From: Candidatus Pelagibacter sp.
GTDB taxonomy: Bacteria; Pseudomonadota; Alphaproteobacteria; Pelagibacterales; Pelagibacteraceae
NCBI GenBank assembly: GCA_013204495.1
Contig: JABMNQ010000195.1
Location: 1-9,027, forward strand
Length of the DNA stretch: 9,027 nt
Direction: 5' to 3'
The first letter of the stretch is position 1. Each line of letters starts with the position of its first letter. The notes under the pieces were generated by a model. It searched no databases. It saw nothing but the letters and a program-made list of their open reading frames with translations, and was not told the DNA's origin. The position numbers and the translations under genes are program-made. Below are positions 1-6,736 of the stretch, piece after piece.

Positions 1-205
1 CATCAGGTTCTGTATTATAGCACCAGTCAACACTTGGATTGTGCATGGTCTTGAAATAACCAACAGGAATATGGATCCATGGATAATTATCCTTACCTCC
101 AGCTTCAATTAAAAGGACTTTATGATTAGGATTTTCAGATAACCTATTAGCAAGCACACAGCCTGCTGAACCAGCTCCTAAGATTACATAATCAAAATTT
201 TCCAT
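1..205 (-). CDS. GMC-family FAD oxidoreductase (choline dehydrogenase-like), N-terminal part only
   Basis: The frame starts at ATG 205-203 and runs off the left edge, giving 68 N-terminal residues. They begin MENFDYVILGAGSAG, a Rossmann FAD-binding start with GAGSAG at residues 10-15. LLIEAGG follows at 31-37, where E35 is the acid expected to bind the FAD ribose. The IHIPVGY stretch near residue 46 and WCYNTEPD at 61-68 fit the GMC family (BetA/AlkJ-like alcohol dehydrogenases). Members oxidise primary alcohols such as choline or aliphatic alcohols with FAD; the substrate-binding half lies outside the window, so specificity is unknown. It is divergent from dctP across a 152-base gap, so shared regulation with the transporter is possible. 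No Shine-Dalgarno is visible before the ATG, but the start is fixed by the position of the FAD motif. Confidence 0.93.
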   Translation of the reverse strand, partial: MENFDYVILGAGSAGCVLANRLSENPNHKVLLIEAGGKDNYPWIHIPVGYFKTMHNPSVDWCYNTEPD

Positions 206-273
206 AACAAAGTAAGTTTATAATGTTTAAAATCTAAAATACTAGCACTAGCAACACTAATAAAGCTAATTTT

Positions 274-279
274 TATAAT
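274..279 (+). promoter_or_regulatory. candidate -10 element for dctP
   Basis: A perfect TATAAT sits 78 bases before the dctP ATG, in the 152-base gap between the divergent oxidoreductase and dctP. The hexamer 17 bases upstream (GCAACA, 251-256) is a poor -35, matching at only three positions. A second TATAAT at 219-224 is equally possible. In DNA this AT-rich such hexamers are frequent by chance. Confidence 0.3.
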
Positions 280-341
280 ATTAATGCTTGTTTTAAATTT
301 AGTTTTTTGAGATTGTTCCTTTTTAATTAAAAAACACAACA

Positions 342-347
342 AGAGGA
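342..347 (+). promoter_or_regulatory. ribosome binding site of dctP
   Basis: AGAGGA lies 10 bases before the dctP ATG. It is one of the few good Shine-Dalgarno sequences in the window, which fits a highly translated periplasmic binding protein and fixes the start codon. Confidence 0.75.
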
Positions 348-357
348 AATATTAAAT

Positions 358-1452
358 ATGAAAAAAATCATATCTTTGTTTGTTGGATCGCTTCTACTTA
401 CTGTAATGACAGTAACGGGTGCCTCTGCACAAACTCTTAAGTGTCAAACAGTAATTAGTTCAAAAGCTGATGAAGTGGTAATGTTAAAAGATTTCACTGA
501 TACAGTAACTGAATTAACTGGCGGATCACTTAAGTTCGAAATTATGCCAGCTGGAGCTGTAGTGGGCGTAAATGAAACTTTAGATGCAGTTGATAAAGGA
601 TTAATCGATTGTGGTTTTGCTTGGACTCACTATTGGTCAGGCGATCACCCAGCAGCTATGTTATTTGGTTCGCCAGTAGCAGGTGCAGGTGTTGGTATCG
701 ATAACATCGCGTTTTTATCTTGGTTCCAGTATGGTGGTGGTAAAGAACTTTACGACCAACTATGGACTGAAATGGGACGAGACATAAAGGGATTTATGTT
801 ACAACCAGTAGGTCCTGAAGCTTTAGGTTGGTTCAAAGAGCCAATTAATAGCATGGAAGACTTTAGAAAGTACAAGTTCAGAACTCCTCCGGGAATTCCA
901 GGACAAACTTATAAAGACATTGGTGTAGCCTCTGTTGCAATGGGTGGTGGAGATATTTTACCAGCTCTTGAAGCAGGAACAATTGATGCTGCTGAATGGT
1001 GTTGCCCAAAACCTGACATGGTTTTTGGATTCCAAAAAGTTCTAAAACATTACTACCTACAAGGTCTACACCAAGTAGTAGTAAATGCTGACTTCTATAT
1101 AACAGGATCTAAATATAAAAAGATGTCTGCTTTAGAGAAAAAAGCTTTAGAAGTTGCTGCGAATGCATCTTTGTCAAAATCAATGAGTTACAGAATATAT
1201 GAAAACGGGAAAGCTTTACATGAGCTGACTACCAAGCATGGTGTAATTTTACACGATACACCAGCTGATTATTTCCCAGCATATATGGCTGCTGCAAAAG
1301 CAAGTTTAGAAAAAAATGCTAATGAAAATGCTTTCTTTAAAAAAGTATGGGATTCTCAAAAAGCATTTGCTGATATTGCAGTACCTTTCTGGGCTGGATC
1401 TCAAATGTCTAACGCTAAGCTAGGAATGGCTCATGCGGATACATTAAAGTAG
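358..1452 (+). CDS. dctP: TRAP transporter periplasmic substrate-binding protein (DctP/FcbT1-like)
   Basis: A 364-residue protein that captures an organic acid in the periplasm and delivers it to the DctQM membrane complex. Residues 1-24 are a classic signal peptide (MKKI, hydrophobic core, cleavage after ASA before Q25). The KFRTPPG stretch at 173-179 carries the conserved TRAP arginine (R175) that binds substrate carboxylates. GGGDILPALEAGTIDAAEW (196-214) is the family's ligand-domain signature. Overall length and the AAEW...FG...KHYY pattern resemble the COG4663/TakP branch (mannitol/chloroaromatic/2-oxo-acid type). Here EW is followed by CCPKPD (215-220), unlike the aromatic/glycine-rich VGPY-type sequence I recall from TakP, so the ligand may differ. 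Four cysteines remain in the mature protein (29, 85, 215, 216). Its codons look richer in G and C than those of its neighbours, consistent with high expression. Family call is firm; substrate unknown. Confidence 0.96.
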   Translation: MKKIISLFVGSLLLTVMTVTGASAQTLKCQTVISSKADEVVMLKDFTDTVTELTGGSLKFEIMPAGAVVGVNETLDAVDKGLIDCGFAWTHYWSGDHPAAMLFGSPVAGAGVGIDNIAFLSWFQYGGGKELYDQLWTEMGRDIKGFMLQPVGPEALGWFKEPINSMEDFRKYKFRTPPGIPGQTYKDIGVASVAMGGGDILPALEAGTIDAAEWCCPKPDMVFGFQKVLKHYYLQGLHQVVVNADFYITGSKYKKMSALEKKALEVAANASLSKSMSYRIYENGKALHELTTKHGVILHDTPADYFPAYMAAAKASLEKNANENAFFKKVWDSQKAFADIAVPFWAGSQMSNAKLGMAHADTLK

Positions 1453-1476
1453 TATTTAGATAATAAATAAATATAA

Positions 1477-1511
1477 CTAGAGCGGATTTAATAATCTGCT
1501 CTAGTTTTTTT
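1477..1511 (+). terminator. intrinsic terminator/attenuator between dctP and dctQ
   Basis: Arms CTAGAGCGGATT (1477-1488) and AATCTGCTCTAG (1493-1504) form a 12-base-pair stem with one G-U pair and a TAAT loop, followed by seven Ts (1505-1511). The flanking A residues can extend pairing into the T tract. It lies 24 bases after the dctP stop and ends 13 bases before the annotated dctQ start. It is probably a partial terminator that keeps binding-protein mRNA in excess of membrane-subunit mRNA. Confidence 0.88.
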
Positions 1512-1524
1512 AAATAATTTTGTT

Positions 1525-2172
1525 ATGCCAAGAAACCACATTCCAAAAAAACCAAAAAAATTAATTAAGCCTATGAAGCTTGATATTTCAGATGAGATGA
1601 TTGCTGAAAGAAGAGGTGGTTCAGGTCCAATGCCAAGAAATATGCCTAAATGGATGGCATTAACTATTACAAAAATTGATTTATCTAATAAATGGATTGG
1701 AAATATAGTTTGCTGGCTTGTAATACCTTTAACTTTTGCAATGGTTTATGAGGTTTTGGCGCGTAAACTTTTTAATGCTCCTACAATGTGGGCATATGAC
1801 ATGAGTAGGTTTTTATATGGAGCTTTGTTTATGTTGGGCGCTGGTTATGCTTTATCAAAAGGTGTTCATATAAGAGCAGATTTTTTATATAGAAATTTTA
1901 AAACTAAAACTCAAGGTAAAATCGATTTTTGGTTATATTTGATATTTTATTTTCCAGGACTAAGTGTGTTTCTTTATATGTCGACGATTTTTTTACAAGA
2001 ATCTATCATGAGAGGTGAGAAGGGTATGGACACTGGTTGGATGCCTTTTATGTGGCCAATTAAATCATGTTTATGGTTGGGAATAGTATTTTTAATCATT
2101 CAAGGAATTTCAGAATTATTTAAAAGCTATTGGGCCGCTACTAAAGGCAAGTGGCCAGGAGAACAGAAATAA
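1525..2172 (+). CDS. dctQ: TRAP transporter small membrane subunit (DctQ/FcbT2-like)
   Basis: The small inner-membrane subunit, which pairs with DctM in the TRAP symporter. Four hydrophobic segments are visible at about 57-78, 93-112, 136-156 and 178-197. Between the first two are FNAPTMWAYDMSR (83-95) and LGAGYALSKGVHIRAD (104-119), typical of DctQ. The start is uncertain. ATG 1525 has no Shine-Dalgarno and sits 13 bases after the terminator T tract; it adds a basic, proline-rich 35-residue tail. ATG 1630 (MPRNMPKW) has AGAGGTGG at ideal spacing and would give 180 residues, nearer the family norm. The first 35 codons do look coding, and MPRN occurs at both possible starts. The stop overlaps dctM by one base (TAATG), so the two subunits are likely translationally coupled. 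Confidence 0.93.
   Translation: MPRNHIPKKPKKLIKPMKLDISDEMIAERRGGSGPMPRNMPKWMALTITKIDLSNKWIGNIVCWLVIPLTFAMVYEVLARKLFNAPTMWAYDMSRFLYGALFMLGAGYALSKGVHIRADFLYRNFKTKTQGKIDFWLYLIFYFPGLSVFLYMSTIFLQESIMRGEKGMDTGWMPFMWPIKSCLWLGIVFLIIQGISELFKSYWAATKGKWPGEQK
1612..1619 (+). promoter_or_regulatory. internal Shine-Dalgarno supporting an alternative dctQ start at 1630
   Basis: AGAGGTGG ends 10 bases before ATG 1630 inside the annotated dctQ frame. The upstream ATG 1525 lacks any such site. The purine-rich stretch also encodes Arg-Gly-Gly, so it could be coincidental. Confidence 0.4.
2157..2162 (+). promoter_or_regulatory. ribosome binding site of dctM
   Basis: AGGAGA at the end of dctQ lies 9 bases before ATG 2172. 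It decides the dctM start against the in-frame GTG at 2151, which would add seven residues and has no such site. Confidence 0.75.
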
Positions 2173-3506
2173 TGTTAGCAGAATTTATGGACCCAGCTAT
2201 CTTAGGCTTTATTCTTATTGGTGTAATGTTATTTTCTATATTTGTAGGTTTTCCAATTTCATTTACTTTAATATTTTTAGGATTCTTCTTTGGATATTTG
2301 GGGTTTGGTAAATTAGTATTTTATTTAATGACCTTACAGTTTTCAATGGTCATGACAGAACAAACGCTTGCAGCCGTTCCACTCTTTATCTTTATGGGGA
2401 TTATGATGGAACAAGCTGGTTTAATGGAAAGATTATTTTCATCATTTCAATTAATGCTAGCTAAAGTAAGAGGCTCTTTATATTACGCTGTGTTATTTGT
2501 TTCAGTTGTTTTTGCAGCAGCAACAGGGATTGTTGGAGCATCAGTAACAATCCTAGGAATTATGGCAGCAAAATCGATGAATAAATCAGGTTATAATGTT
2601 AGGTTAGCTGCAGGAACAATTACTGCTGGTGGTACCTTAGGTATATTAATTCCACCAAGTATTATGCTTGTAGTAATGGGACCTATTATGGAAATACCTG
2701 TCACAGACTTATTTGCTGCAGCAATTATTCCAGGAATATTATTAGCAACACTCTATGCGGCATACACAACTATTAGATGTTGGATTGACCCAAGCTTAGG
2801 GCCAGTTCTACCAGTTAAGTTAAGAGCAACTAGCATGACAGCTGTTTGGAAAGAGTTCTTTGTTGGATTAGTTCCGCCCGCAGCATTAGTATTTGCTTCA
2901 CTTGGAAGTATCTTGTTTGGTTTTGCTACACCAACAGAAGCAGCTGGTTGTGGTGCAATGGGTTCTCTATTGTTGGCTCTAGCCTATAGAAAGTTAACAT
3001 TTGCAAGATTACAAGAAGCTTTAGTTAAAACTTTAGAAATTTCTGCATTAATAATGGTTTTAGTTGCAGCATCAAACTTCTTTGGAGCTGTATTTTCAAG
3101 ACTAGGCACACCAATGCTTTTAACTGATTTCTTGCTAGGTCTAGAAATGAACAGATACTTAATTCTAGGGATGATCATGGTTATGATTTTTCTTTTAGGA
3201 TGGCCTTTAGAATGGGTACCTATTGTTATGATTATAGTTCCAATTATATTACCTTTAGTTGAAGCTCTTGGATTTAACTTAACTTGGTTTGCAATTCTTG
3301 TTGCTGTAAATCTCCAGACCGCCTGGCTCTCTCCACCTGTTGCTTTATCAGCTTACTTTTTAAAAGGTGTAGTTCCTGAGTGGGACCTAAAAGATATTTA
3401 TCATGGAATGATGCAGTTTATGGTAATTCAAATTATTGGTTTAATTTTAATCATAATATTTCCGCAAATTGCTTTATGGTTACCAACCTATCTATATGGA
3501 CAGTAG
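2172..3506 (+). CDS. dctM: TRAP transporter large membrane subunit (DctM/FcbT3-like)
   Basis: A 444-residue polytopic inner-membrane protein and the transport-catalysing subunit of the TRAP system, using an ion gradient to import the ligand delivered by DctP. Family motifs seen in order are AAVPLFIFMG (67-76), FAAATGIVGAS (115-125), GTLGILIPPSIM (154-165), FATPTEAAGCGA (251-262), GWPLEWVPI (343-351) and AWLSPPVALSAYFLKGV (384-400). The two related halves contain the re-entrant IPPS and LSPP loops expected of the ion-transporter fold. Length and motif set match the FcbT3 branch, consistent with the DctP type. The start is ATG 2172, overlapping the dctQ stop by one base. I see no terminator after it; the next gene begins 25 bases later on the same strand. 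Confidence 0.96.
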   Translation: MLAEFMDPAILGFILIGVMLFSIFVGFPISFTLIFLGFFFGYLGFGKLVFYLMTLQFSMVMTEQTLAAVPLFIFMGIMMEQAGLMERLFSSFQLMLAKVRGSLYYAVLFVSVVFAAATGIVGASVTILGIMAAKSMNKSGYNVRLAAGTITAGGTLGILIPPSIMLVVMGPIMEIPVTDLFAAAIIPGILLATLYAAYTTIRCWIDPSLGPVLPVKLRATSMTAVWKEFFVGLVPPAALVFASLGSILFGFATPTEAAGCGAMGSLLLALAYRKLTFARLQEALVKTLEISALIMVLVAASNFFGAVFSRLGTPMLLTDFLLGLEMNRYLILGMIMVMIFLLGWPLEWVPIVMIIVPIILPLVEALGFNLTWFAILVAVNLQTAWLSPPVALSAYFLKGVVPEWDLKDIYHGMMQFMVIQIIGLILIIIFPQIALWLPTYLYGQ

Positions 3507-3531
3507 AGTTTATTAGTTTATTATAAAACTA

Positions 3532-4989
3532 GTGAATCAGAACAAATCAAAAAATACCTTAATAAATTGGGAATTAGTAGCCGTTAACCCCAATGATAAA
3601 AACTGGAACTGGAAAGATTTATTTTATTTCTGGGGATGCAATATTCAAAGTGTTATTGCTTTTTCGTTAATAGCTTCGCTTTATTTAGTTTATGAACTTA
3701 ATGTATTTGTTGTTTTATTTGGAAGTTTAATAGCATCAATTTTTGTTTATTTTTTTGCAAACTTTATAGGTAAACCATCTCAAAAATATGGATTACCCTT
3801 TCCTGTAATTTTAAGAAGCTCACTTGGAATTAAAGGTGCTAAATATTTTGCTTTATTAAGAGGGTTGGTGGGCACTTTTATGTTTGGTATTCAAACATAT
3901 TTTTTATCGAGACTATTTAGCTATTTAATTAGAATTTCTATTTTTTCAATTGACAGTACTTTTCTTGATCACGATATTTTTTTAGTTTTTATTTTAGGTT
4001 TAAATCTTATTGATTGGGCAGCTTTTATTTTTACTATTACTTTACAAATATTTTTATTTAGTAAAAGCCATCAATTTAATAGAAATATAATAAAATTATC
4101 AGCAATCACTGCTTACTTAGGAATGCTAATATTCTTTTTAGTAGTTTTGCTTTATGATGTTAAAATTTCATTAGCTGCGTTTACAGATATTTTTTCTGTA
4201 TCTAACCTTTTTGATAAAAGTAATATTGCTCCACTAGTTACTGTTGCAGGCACAATTTTTGCATATTTCTCTGTTATAATTGTTAATTATGGGGATTTTA
4301 GCAGGTACGTAAAAAATGAAGACCAATTAAAGAAAGGCAACTTAAGCCTAATACTTAACTTATTGATCTTTTCTTTTTTTGCTGTTTTTATTGTTATAGG
4401 TGCTGATATTTTTTTAAATAAAAATTTAGAACTCATGGAAAGAATTTTAACAAACCCGACAGATATAGTTGGTAAAATTGACAATACACAACTAACAGTA
4501 ATTGTTTTATTTTTTATTATTTTTGCTTCAGCATCGACAAATTTAATTGCTAATTATATTCCAGCACAAAATGCCTTATTAAATTTTATTCCAAATAAAC
4601 TTAATTTAAGAAGTTCAGCTATTATTATTGGTAGTTTTGGTTTTGTAATTGGTATTTTTTGGCTACCACTATTAAGTCAAATAGGAATTTTAGCATTTAT
4701 TGATACCCTGGGTTCATTCCTTGGCCCCATATTTGGAATTATGATTATTGATTATTATTTGATCAAAAAAACAAAATTATATAATAATGAAATTTTTTCT
4801 TCTAATACCAATGGTTTATATTTTTACTCAAACGGTTGGCAGCTTAAAGCTATTTATTCATTATTTTTAGGTTTTATTTTTTCGGCATCTACAATTTGGA
4901 ATGAAAGTTTAATGAGTTTTTATTCTTATTCGTGGATTATAGGAGCCTTCATCTCTTCTTTGACTTATTATCTTATTGCTAGTAAATAA
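3532..4989 (+). CDS. NCS1-family permease (nucleobase/hydantoin:cation symporter-like)
   Basis: A 485-residue multi-spanning membrane protein, about 12 hydrophobic segments. NCS1 hallmarks include LVAVNPNDKNWNWKDLFYFW (15-34), WGCNIQS in helix 1 (N38, Q39), GLPFPVILRSSLGIKGA (87-103), ALLRGLVGTFMFGIQTYF (107-124; Q121), VNYGDFSRYVK (251-261), TNLIANYIPA (336-345) and GPIFGIMIIDYYLIKKTKL (398-416). The family imports purines, pyrimidines, hydantoin, allantoin or thiamine-like compounds with Na+ or H+. The helix-3 position where many members have Trp before FGIQ is Met117, so the ligand may be unusual. GTG 3532 is the only conventional start: an in-frame TAG lies at 3514 and no Met occurs until about residue 117. 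It follows dctM by 25 bases and precedes the dehydrogenase by 5, suggesting one operon. Substrate not predictable. Confidence 0.9.
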   Translation: MNQNKSKNTLINWELVAVNPNDKNWNWKDLFYFWGCNIQSVIAFSLIASLYLVYELNVFVVLFGSLIASIFVYFFANFIGKPSQKYGLPFPVILRSSLGIKGAKYFALLRGLVGTFMFGIQTYFLSRLFSYLIRISIFSIDSTFLDHDIFLVFILGLNLIDWAAFIFTITLQIFLFSKSHQFNRNIIKLSAITAYLGMLIFFLVVLLYDVKISLAAFTDIFSVSNLFDKSNIAPLVTVAGTIFAYFSVIIVNYGDFSRYVKNEDQLKKGNLSLILNLLIFSFFAVFIVIGADIFLNKNLELMERILTNPTDIVGKIDNTQLTVIVLFFIIFASASTNLIANYIPAQNALLNFIPNKLNLRSSAIIIGSFGFVIGIFWLPLLSQIGILAFIDTLGSFLGPIFGIMIIDYYLIKKTKLYNNEIFSSNTNGLYFYSNGWQLKAIYSLFLGFIFSASTIWNESLMSFYSYSWIIGAFISSLTYYLIASK

Positions 4990-4994
4990 TCTTT

Positions 4995-5741
4995 ATGCAT
5001 CAATTTGATCTTAATAACAGAACTGCAATTATTACAGGCGGAGCCCAAGGTTTTGGTCTGGATATTGCTAAAAGATTTTTGAACTCGGGTGTAAAAACTA
5101 TTATTTGGGATATAGACGAAGAAGAACTGCAAAAAGCCACAAAAGAATTAAACAATCCAAACCTTTCTTATAACGTTGTTGACGTTTCAAACTTTAAGAA
5201 TGTAAAAGATACTGTGGATCAAATAACAAAAACATCCAATATTGACATTTTGATTAATAATGCTGGAATAACTGGATCAACATCTTCACTTTGGGATTAT
5301 GATGTTGATGAATGGAATAAAATAGTTCAAATAAATTTAATGGGAACTTTTAATTGCTGCAAATGCATCGTTCCTAATATGATTAAAAATAATTATGGAA
5401 GAATTGTAAACGTTGCTTCTGTTGCTGGGAAAGATGGAAATGCCGATGCTAGCGCCTATAGCTCCGCGAAAGCAGGAGTTATTGGTTTAACTAAGTCATT
5501 GGGAAAAGAGTTGGCTGATAAAAATATTGCAGTTAATGCCATTACACCTGCTGGTGCAAAAACAAGAATTTTAGACCAAATGTCAAAAGAGCATGTTGCA
5601 AGAATGCTGGCAAAAGTTCCAAGAGGTAGATTTCTTGAAATTGAAGAATTTACTTCATTGATTTGCTGGTTATCGTCTGAGGAAAACTCTTTTTCTACAG
5701 CAGCTGTATTTGATATTAGTGGCGGTAGATCTACTTATTAA
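4995..5741 (+). CDS. short-chain dehydrogenase/reductase (SDR), NAD-type
   Basis: A 248-residue classical SDR. The dinucleotide-binding motif TGGAQGFG is at 14-21, D39 at the end of the second strand favours NAD(H) over NADP(H), and NNAG is at 88-91. The catalytic set is complete: N114, S142, Y155 and K159 in YSSAK. The TPAGAKTRILDQM segment (184-196) and the end VFDISGGRSTY are the substrate-loop and C-terminal features. In my memory they resemble SDRs annotated as sugar-acid (deoxy-keto-aldonate) dehydrogenases or FabG-like enzymes, but specificity is inference. It begins 5 bases after the permease stop, without a Shine-Dalgarno, and is the last gene of the plus-strand block. It probably oxidises a compound imported by one of the upstream transporters. 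Its last bases overlap a small minus-strand gene. Confidence 0.93.
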   Translation: MHQFDLNNRTAIITGGAQGFGLDIAKRFLNSGVKTIIWDIDEEELQKATKELNNPNLSYNVVDVSNFKNVKDTVDQITKTSNIDILINNAGITGSTSSLWDYDVDEWNKIVQINLMGTFNCCKCIVPNMIKNNYGRIVNVASVAGKDGNADASAYSSAKAGVIGLTKSLGKELADKNIAVNAITPAGAKTRILDQMSKEHVARMLAKVPRGRFLEIEEFTSLICWLSSEENSFSTAAVFDISGGRSTY

Positions 5742-5856
5742 GCGTTATTTTAGACTGACCTTTATAGCCTTTATGTTCTTTAGAAATAACTGGTGCTAAT
5801 AGTATTATTGACCAATAAATTAAGAGTGCAAATATAGAAATTGATTTCATTTTCAT
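5731..5856 (-). CDS. 41-residue single-span membrane protein, unknown function
   Basis: The reading frame from ATG 5856 to TAG 5733-5731 encodes MKMKSISIFALLIYW..., with one hydrophobic segment at about 6-24 (including IYWSIILLAP) and a basic, glycine/lysine-rich tail ending ITLNK. This could be a signal anchor or an uncleaved signal peptide. The layout (basic start, a single span with W, then a short charged tail) reads as a real gene rather than a chance frame, and it fills an otherwise empty gap. Its last 11 bases overlap the 3' end of the convergent dehydrogenase gene. A second ATG at 5850 would shorten it by two residues. No family recognised. Confidence 0.5.
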   Translation of the reverse strand: MKMKSISIFALLIYWSIILLAPVISKEHKGYKGQSKITLNK

Positions 5857-5895
5857 CTATTTAATATCCAATATTGATCTTAGAATGTTTAAAGT

Positions 5896-5925
5896 TTGTT
5901 CAAATATTGTTTTTTTAACTAATAA
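5896..5925 (+). promoter_or_regulatory. candidate promoter for the DUF3047 gene
   Basis: TTGTTC (5896-5901) and TAATAA (5920-5925) are separated by 18 bases, 17 bases before ATG 5943. This would give a very short leader. The 86-base gap also has to hold the promoter of the divergent 41-residue gene. AT richness makes chance matches likely. Confidence 0.3.
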
Positions 5926-5942
5926 TAACAATATAACATCGT

Positions 5943-6587
5943 ATGATAAAAAAATTCTTAACAATACTATTTAGTATAGTTTTATTTGCAAACGCTGCAA
6001 CAGCTGAAAAAACTATTGTTTTCGATTTTACGGCAGAAGAATTTAAAACATTACAGGTCAAAAAGGTTAAAGGTGAAACTCAATGGACTTTAGGGTCTAA
6101 TGATAACGGAAATTATATTAAAGCTGAAGCAGAAGGTGCTGGTTCTGGTCTTGGAAAAGAAGTTACAATTGATCTTACAAAAACACCCTTTATTAATATT
6201 ACCTGGAAGGTGGAAAAAGATCTTTCTGGAATAATTGAAAATAGTAAAAATGGACATGATTACGCAGCTAGGGTTTTTGTAATTAAGAAAACAGGTTCTA
6301 CACCATTGTCAAATAGAGCAATTAATTATGTATTTTCTAGCAATAATGAAGTTGGAAAAAATTGGCCCAGCCCTTATACAAAAAAATCTATAGATTACGT
6401 TTTATCCAGCACAAAAGATAATCTCAATAACTGGGTTACTGTTAAAGCTAATGTCAAAAAAGATTTTATGAATTTACTCGGGTTAGATCTCACTGATATT
6501 TCGGGTGTTGCAATAATGACTGATACAGATAATTCAGAATTAAAAGCTATATCTTACTATCAAAATATTTATTTTTCTGCTGAATAA
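5943..6587 (+). CDS. exported DUF3047-family protein
   Basis: A 214-residue protein with a clear signal peptide (residues 1-21, cleavage after ATA before E22), so periplasmic or exported. The body matches my memory of DUF3047: ITWKVEKDL (86-94), HDYAARVFVI (105-114), AINYVFSSN (126-134), NWPSPYTKK (140-148), a tryptophan at 164 in NNWVTVKANV, and DISGVAIMTDTDN (185-197) followed by YYQNIYF. The fold is probably a beta-sandwich resembling carbohydrate-binding modules, but no enzymatic role is known to me and I see no catalytic motif. The start is ATG 5943; no Shine-Dalgarno. It is transcribed alone, with a minus-strand mini-gene diverging on its left and another converging 4 bases beyond its stop. 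Confidence 0.85.
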   Translation: MIKKFLTILFSIVLFANAATAEKTIVFDFTAEEFKTLQVKKVKGETQWTLGSNDNGNYIKAEAEGAGSGLGKEVTIDLTKTPFINITWKVEKDLSGIIENSKNGHDYAARVFVIKKTGSTPLSNRAINYVFSSNNEVGKNWPSPYTKKSIDYVLSSTKDNLNNWVTVKANVKKDFMNLLGLDLTDISGVAIMTDTDNSELKAISYYQNIYFSAE

Positions 6588-6591
6588 AGAG

Positions 6592-6729
6592 TTATTTAAA
6601 AAATTTTTTAAGACCCATACTTAAAAATGACAAAAGTATAGCAACAATAACATCCTCTATAGGGGCAGCCCCCGGTACTGCAAAATTCCAAGTAATCACA
6701 CCTATTAACCAAATTATATAAACTTTCAT
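6592..6729 (-). CDS. 45-residue membrane mini-protein, unknown function
   Basis: ATG 6729 to TAA 6594-6592 encodes 45 residues: MKVYIIWLIGVITWNFAVPG, then AAPIEDVIVAILLSFLSMGL and a basic LKKFFK end. Two short hydrophobic stretches (about 3-17 and 26-39) flank a PGAAPIED turn, suggesting a hairpin in the inner membrane. The pattern (IWxxGVxxWNF, then P..DV.VAI.LSF) looks like a conserved alphaproteobacterial small membrane protein, but I cannot name a family. It converges on the DUF3047 gene (4 bases between stops) and diverges from ybgC across 57 bases. A perfect TATAAT lies directly before its ATG, supporting a leaderless mRNA. Confidence 0.6.
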   Translation of the reverse strand: MKVYIIWLIGVITWNFAVPGAAPIEDVIVAILLSFLSMGLKKFFK

Positions 6730-6736
6730 TGCAATT

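Noticed and set aside
241..260. Repeated CTAGCA/TAGCAC elements in the gap before dctP, as an operator
   Set aside because: The repeats are short and do not form a convincing dyad; similar patterns are expected by chance in this base composition.
2984..3178. 64-codon minus-strand open frame inside dctM
   Set aside because: It is antisense to a strongly conserved membrane-protein gene, has no protein-like pattern and no start signal.
4287..4484. 65-codon minus-strand open frame inside the NCS1 permease gene
   Set aside because: It lies opposite conserved NCS1 motifs and arises from AT-rich codons; no independent support.
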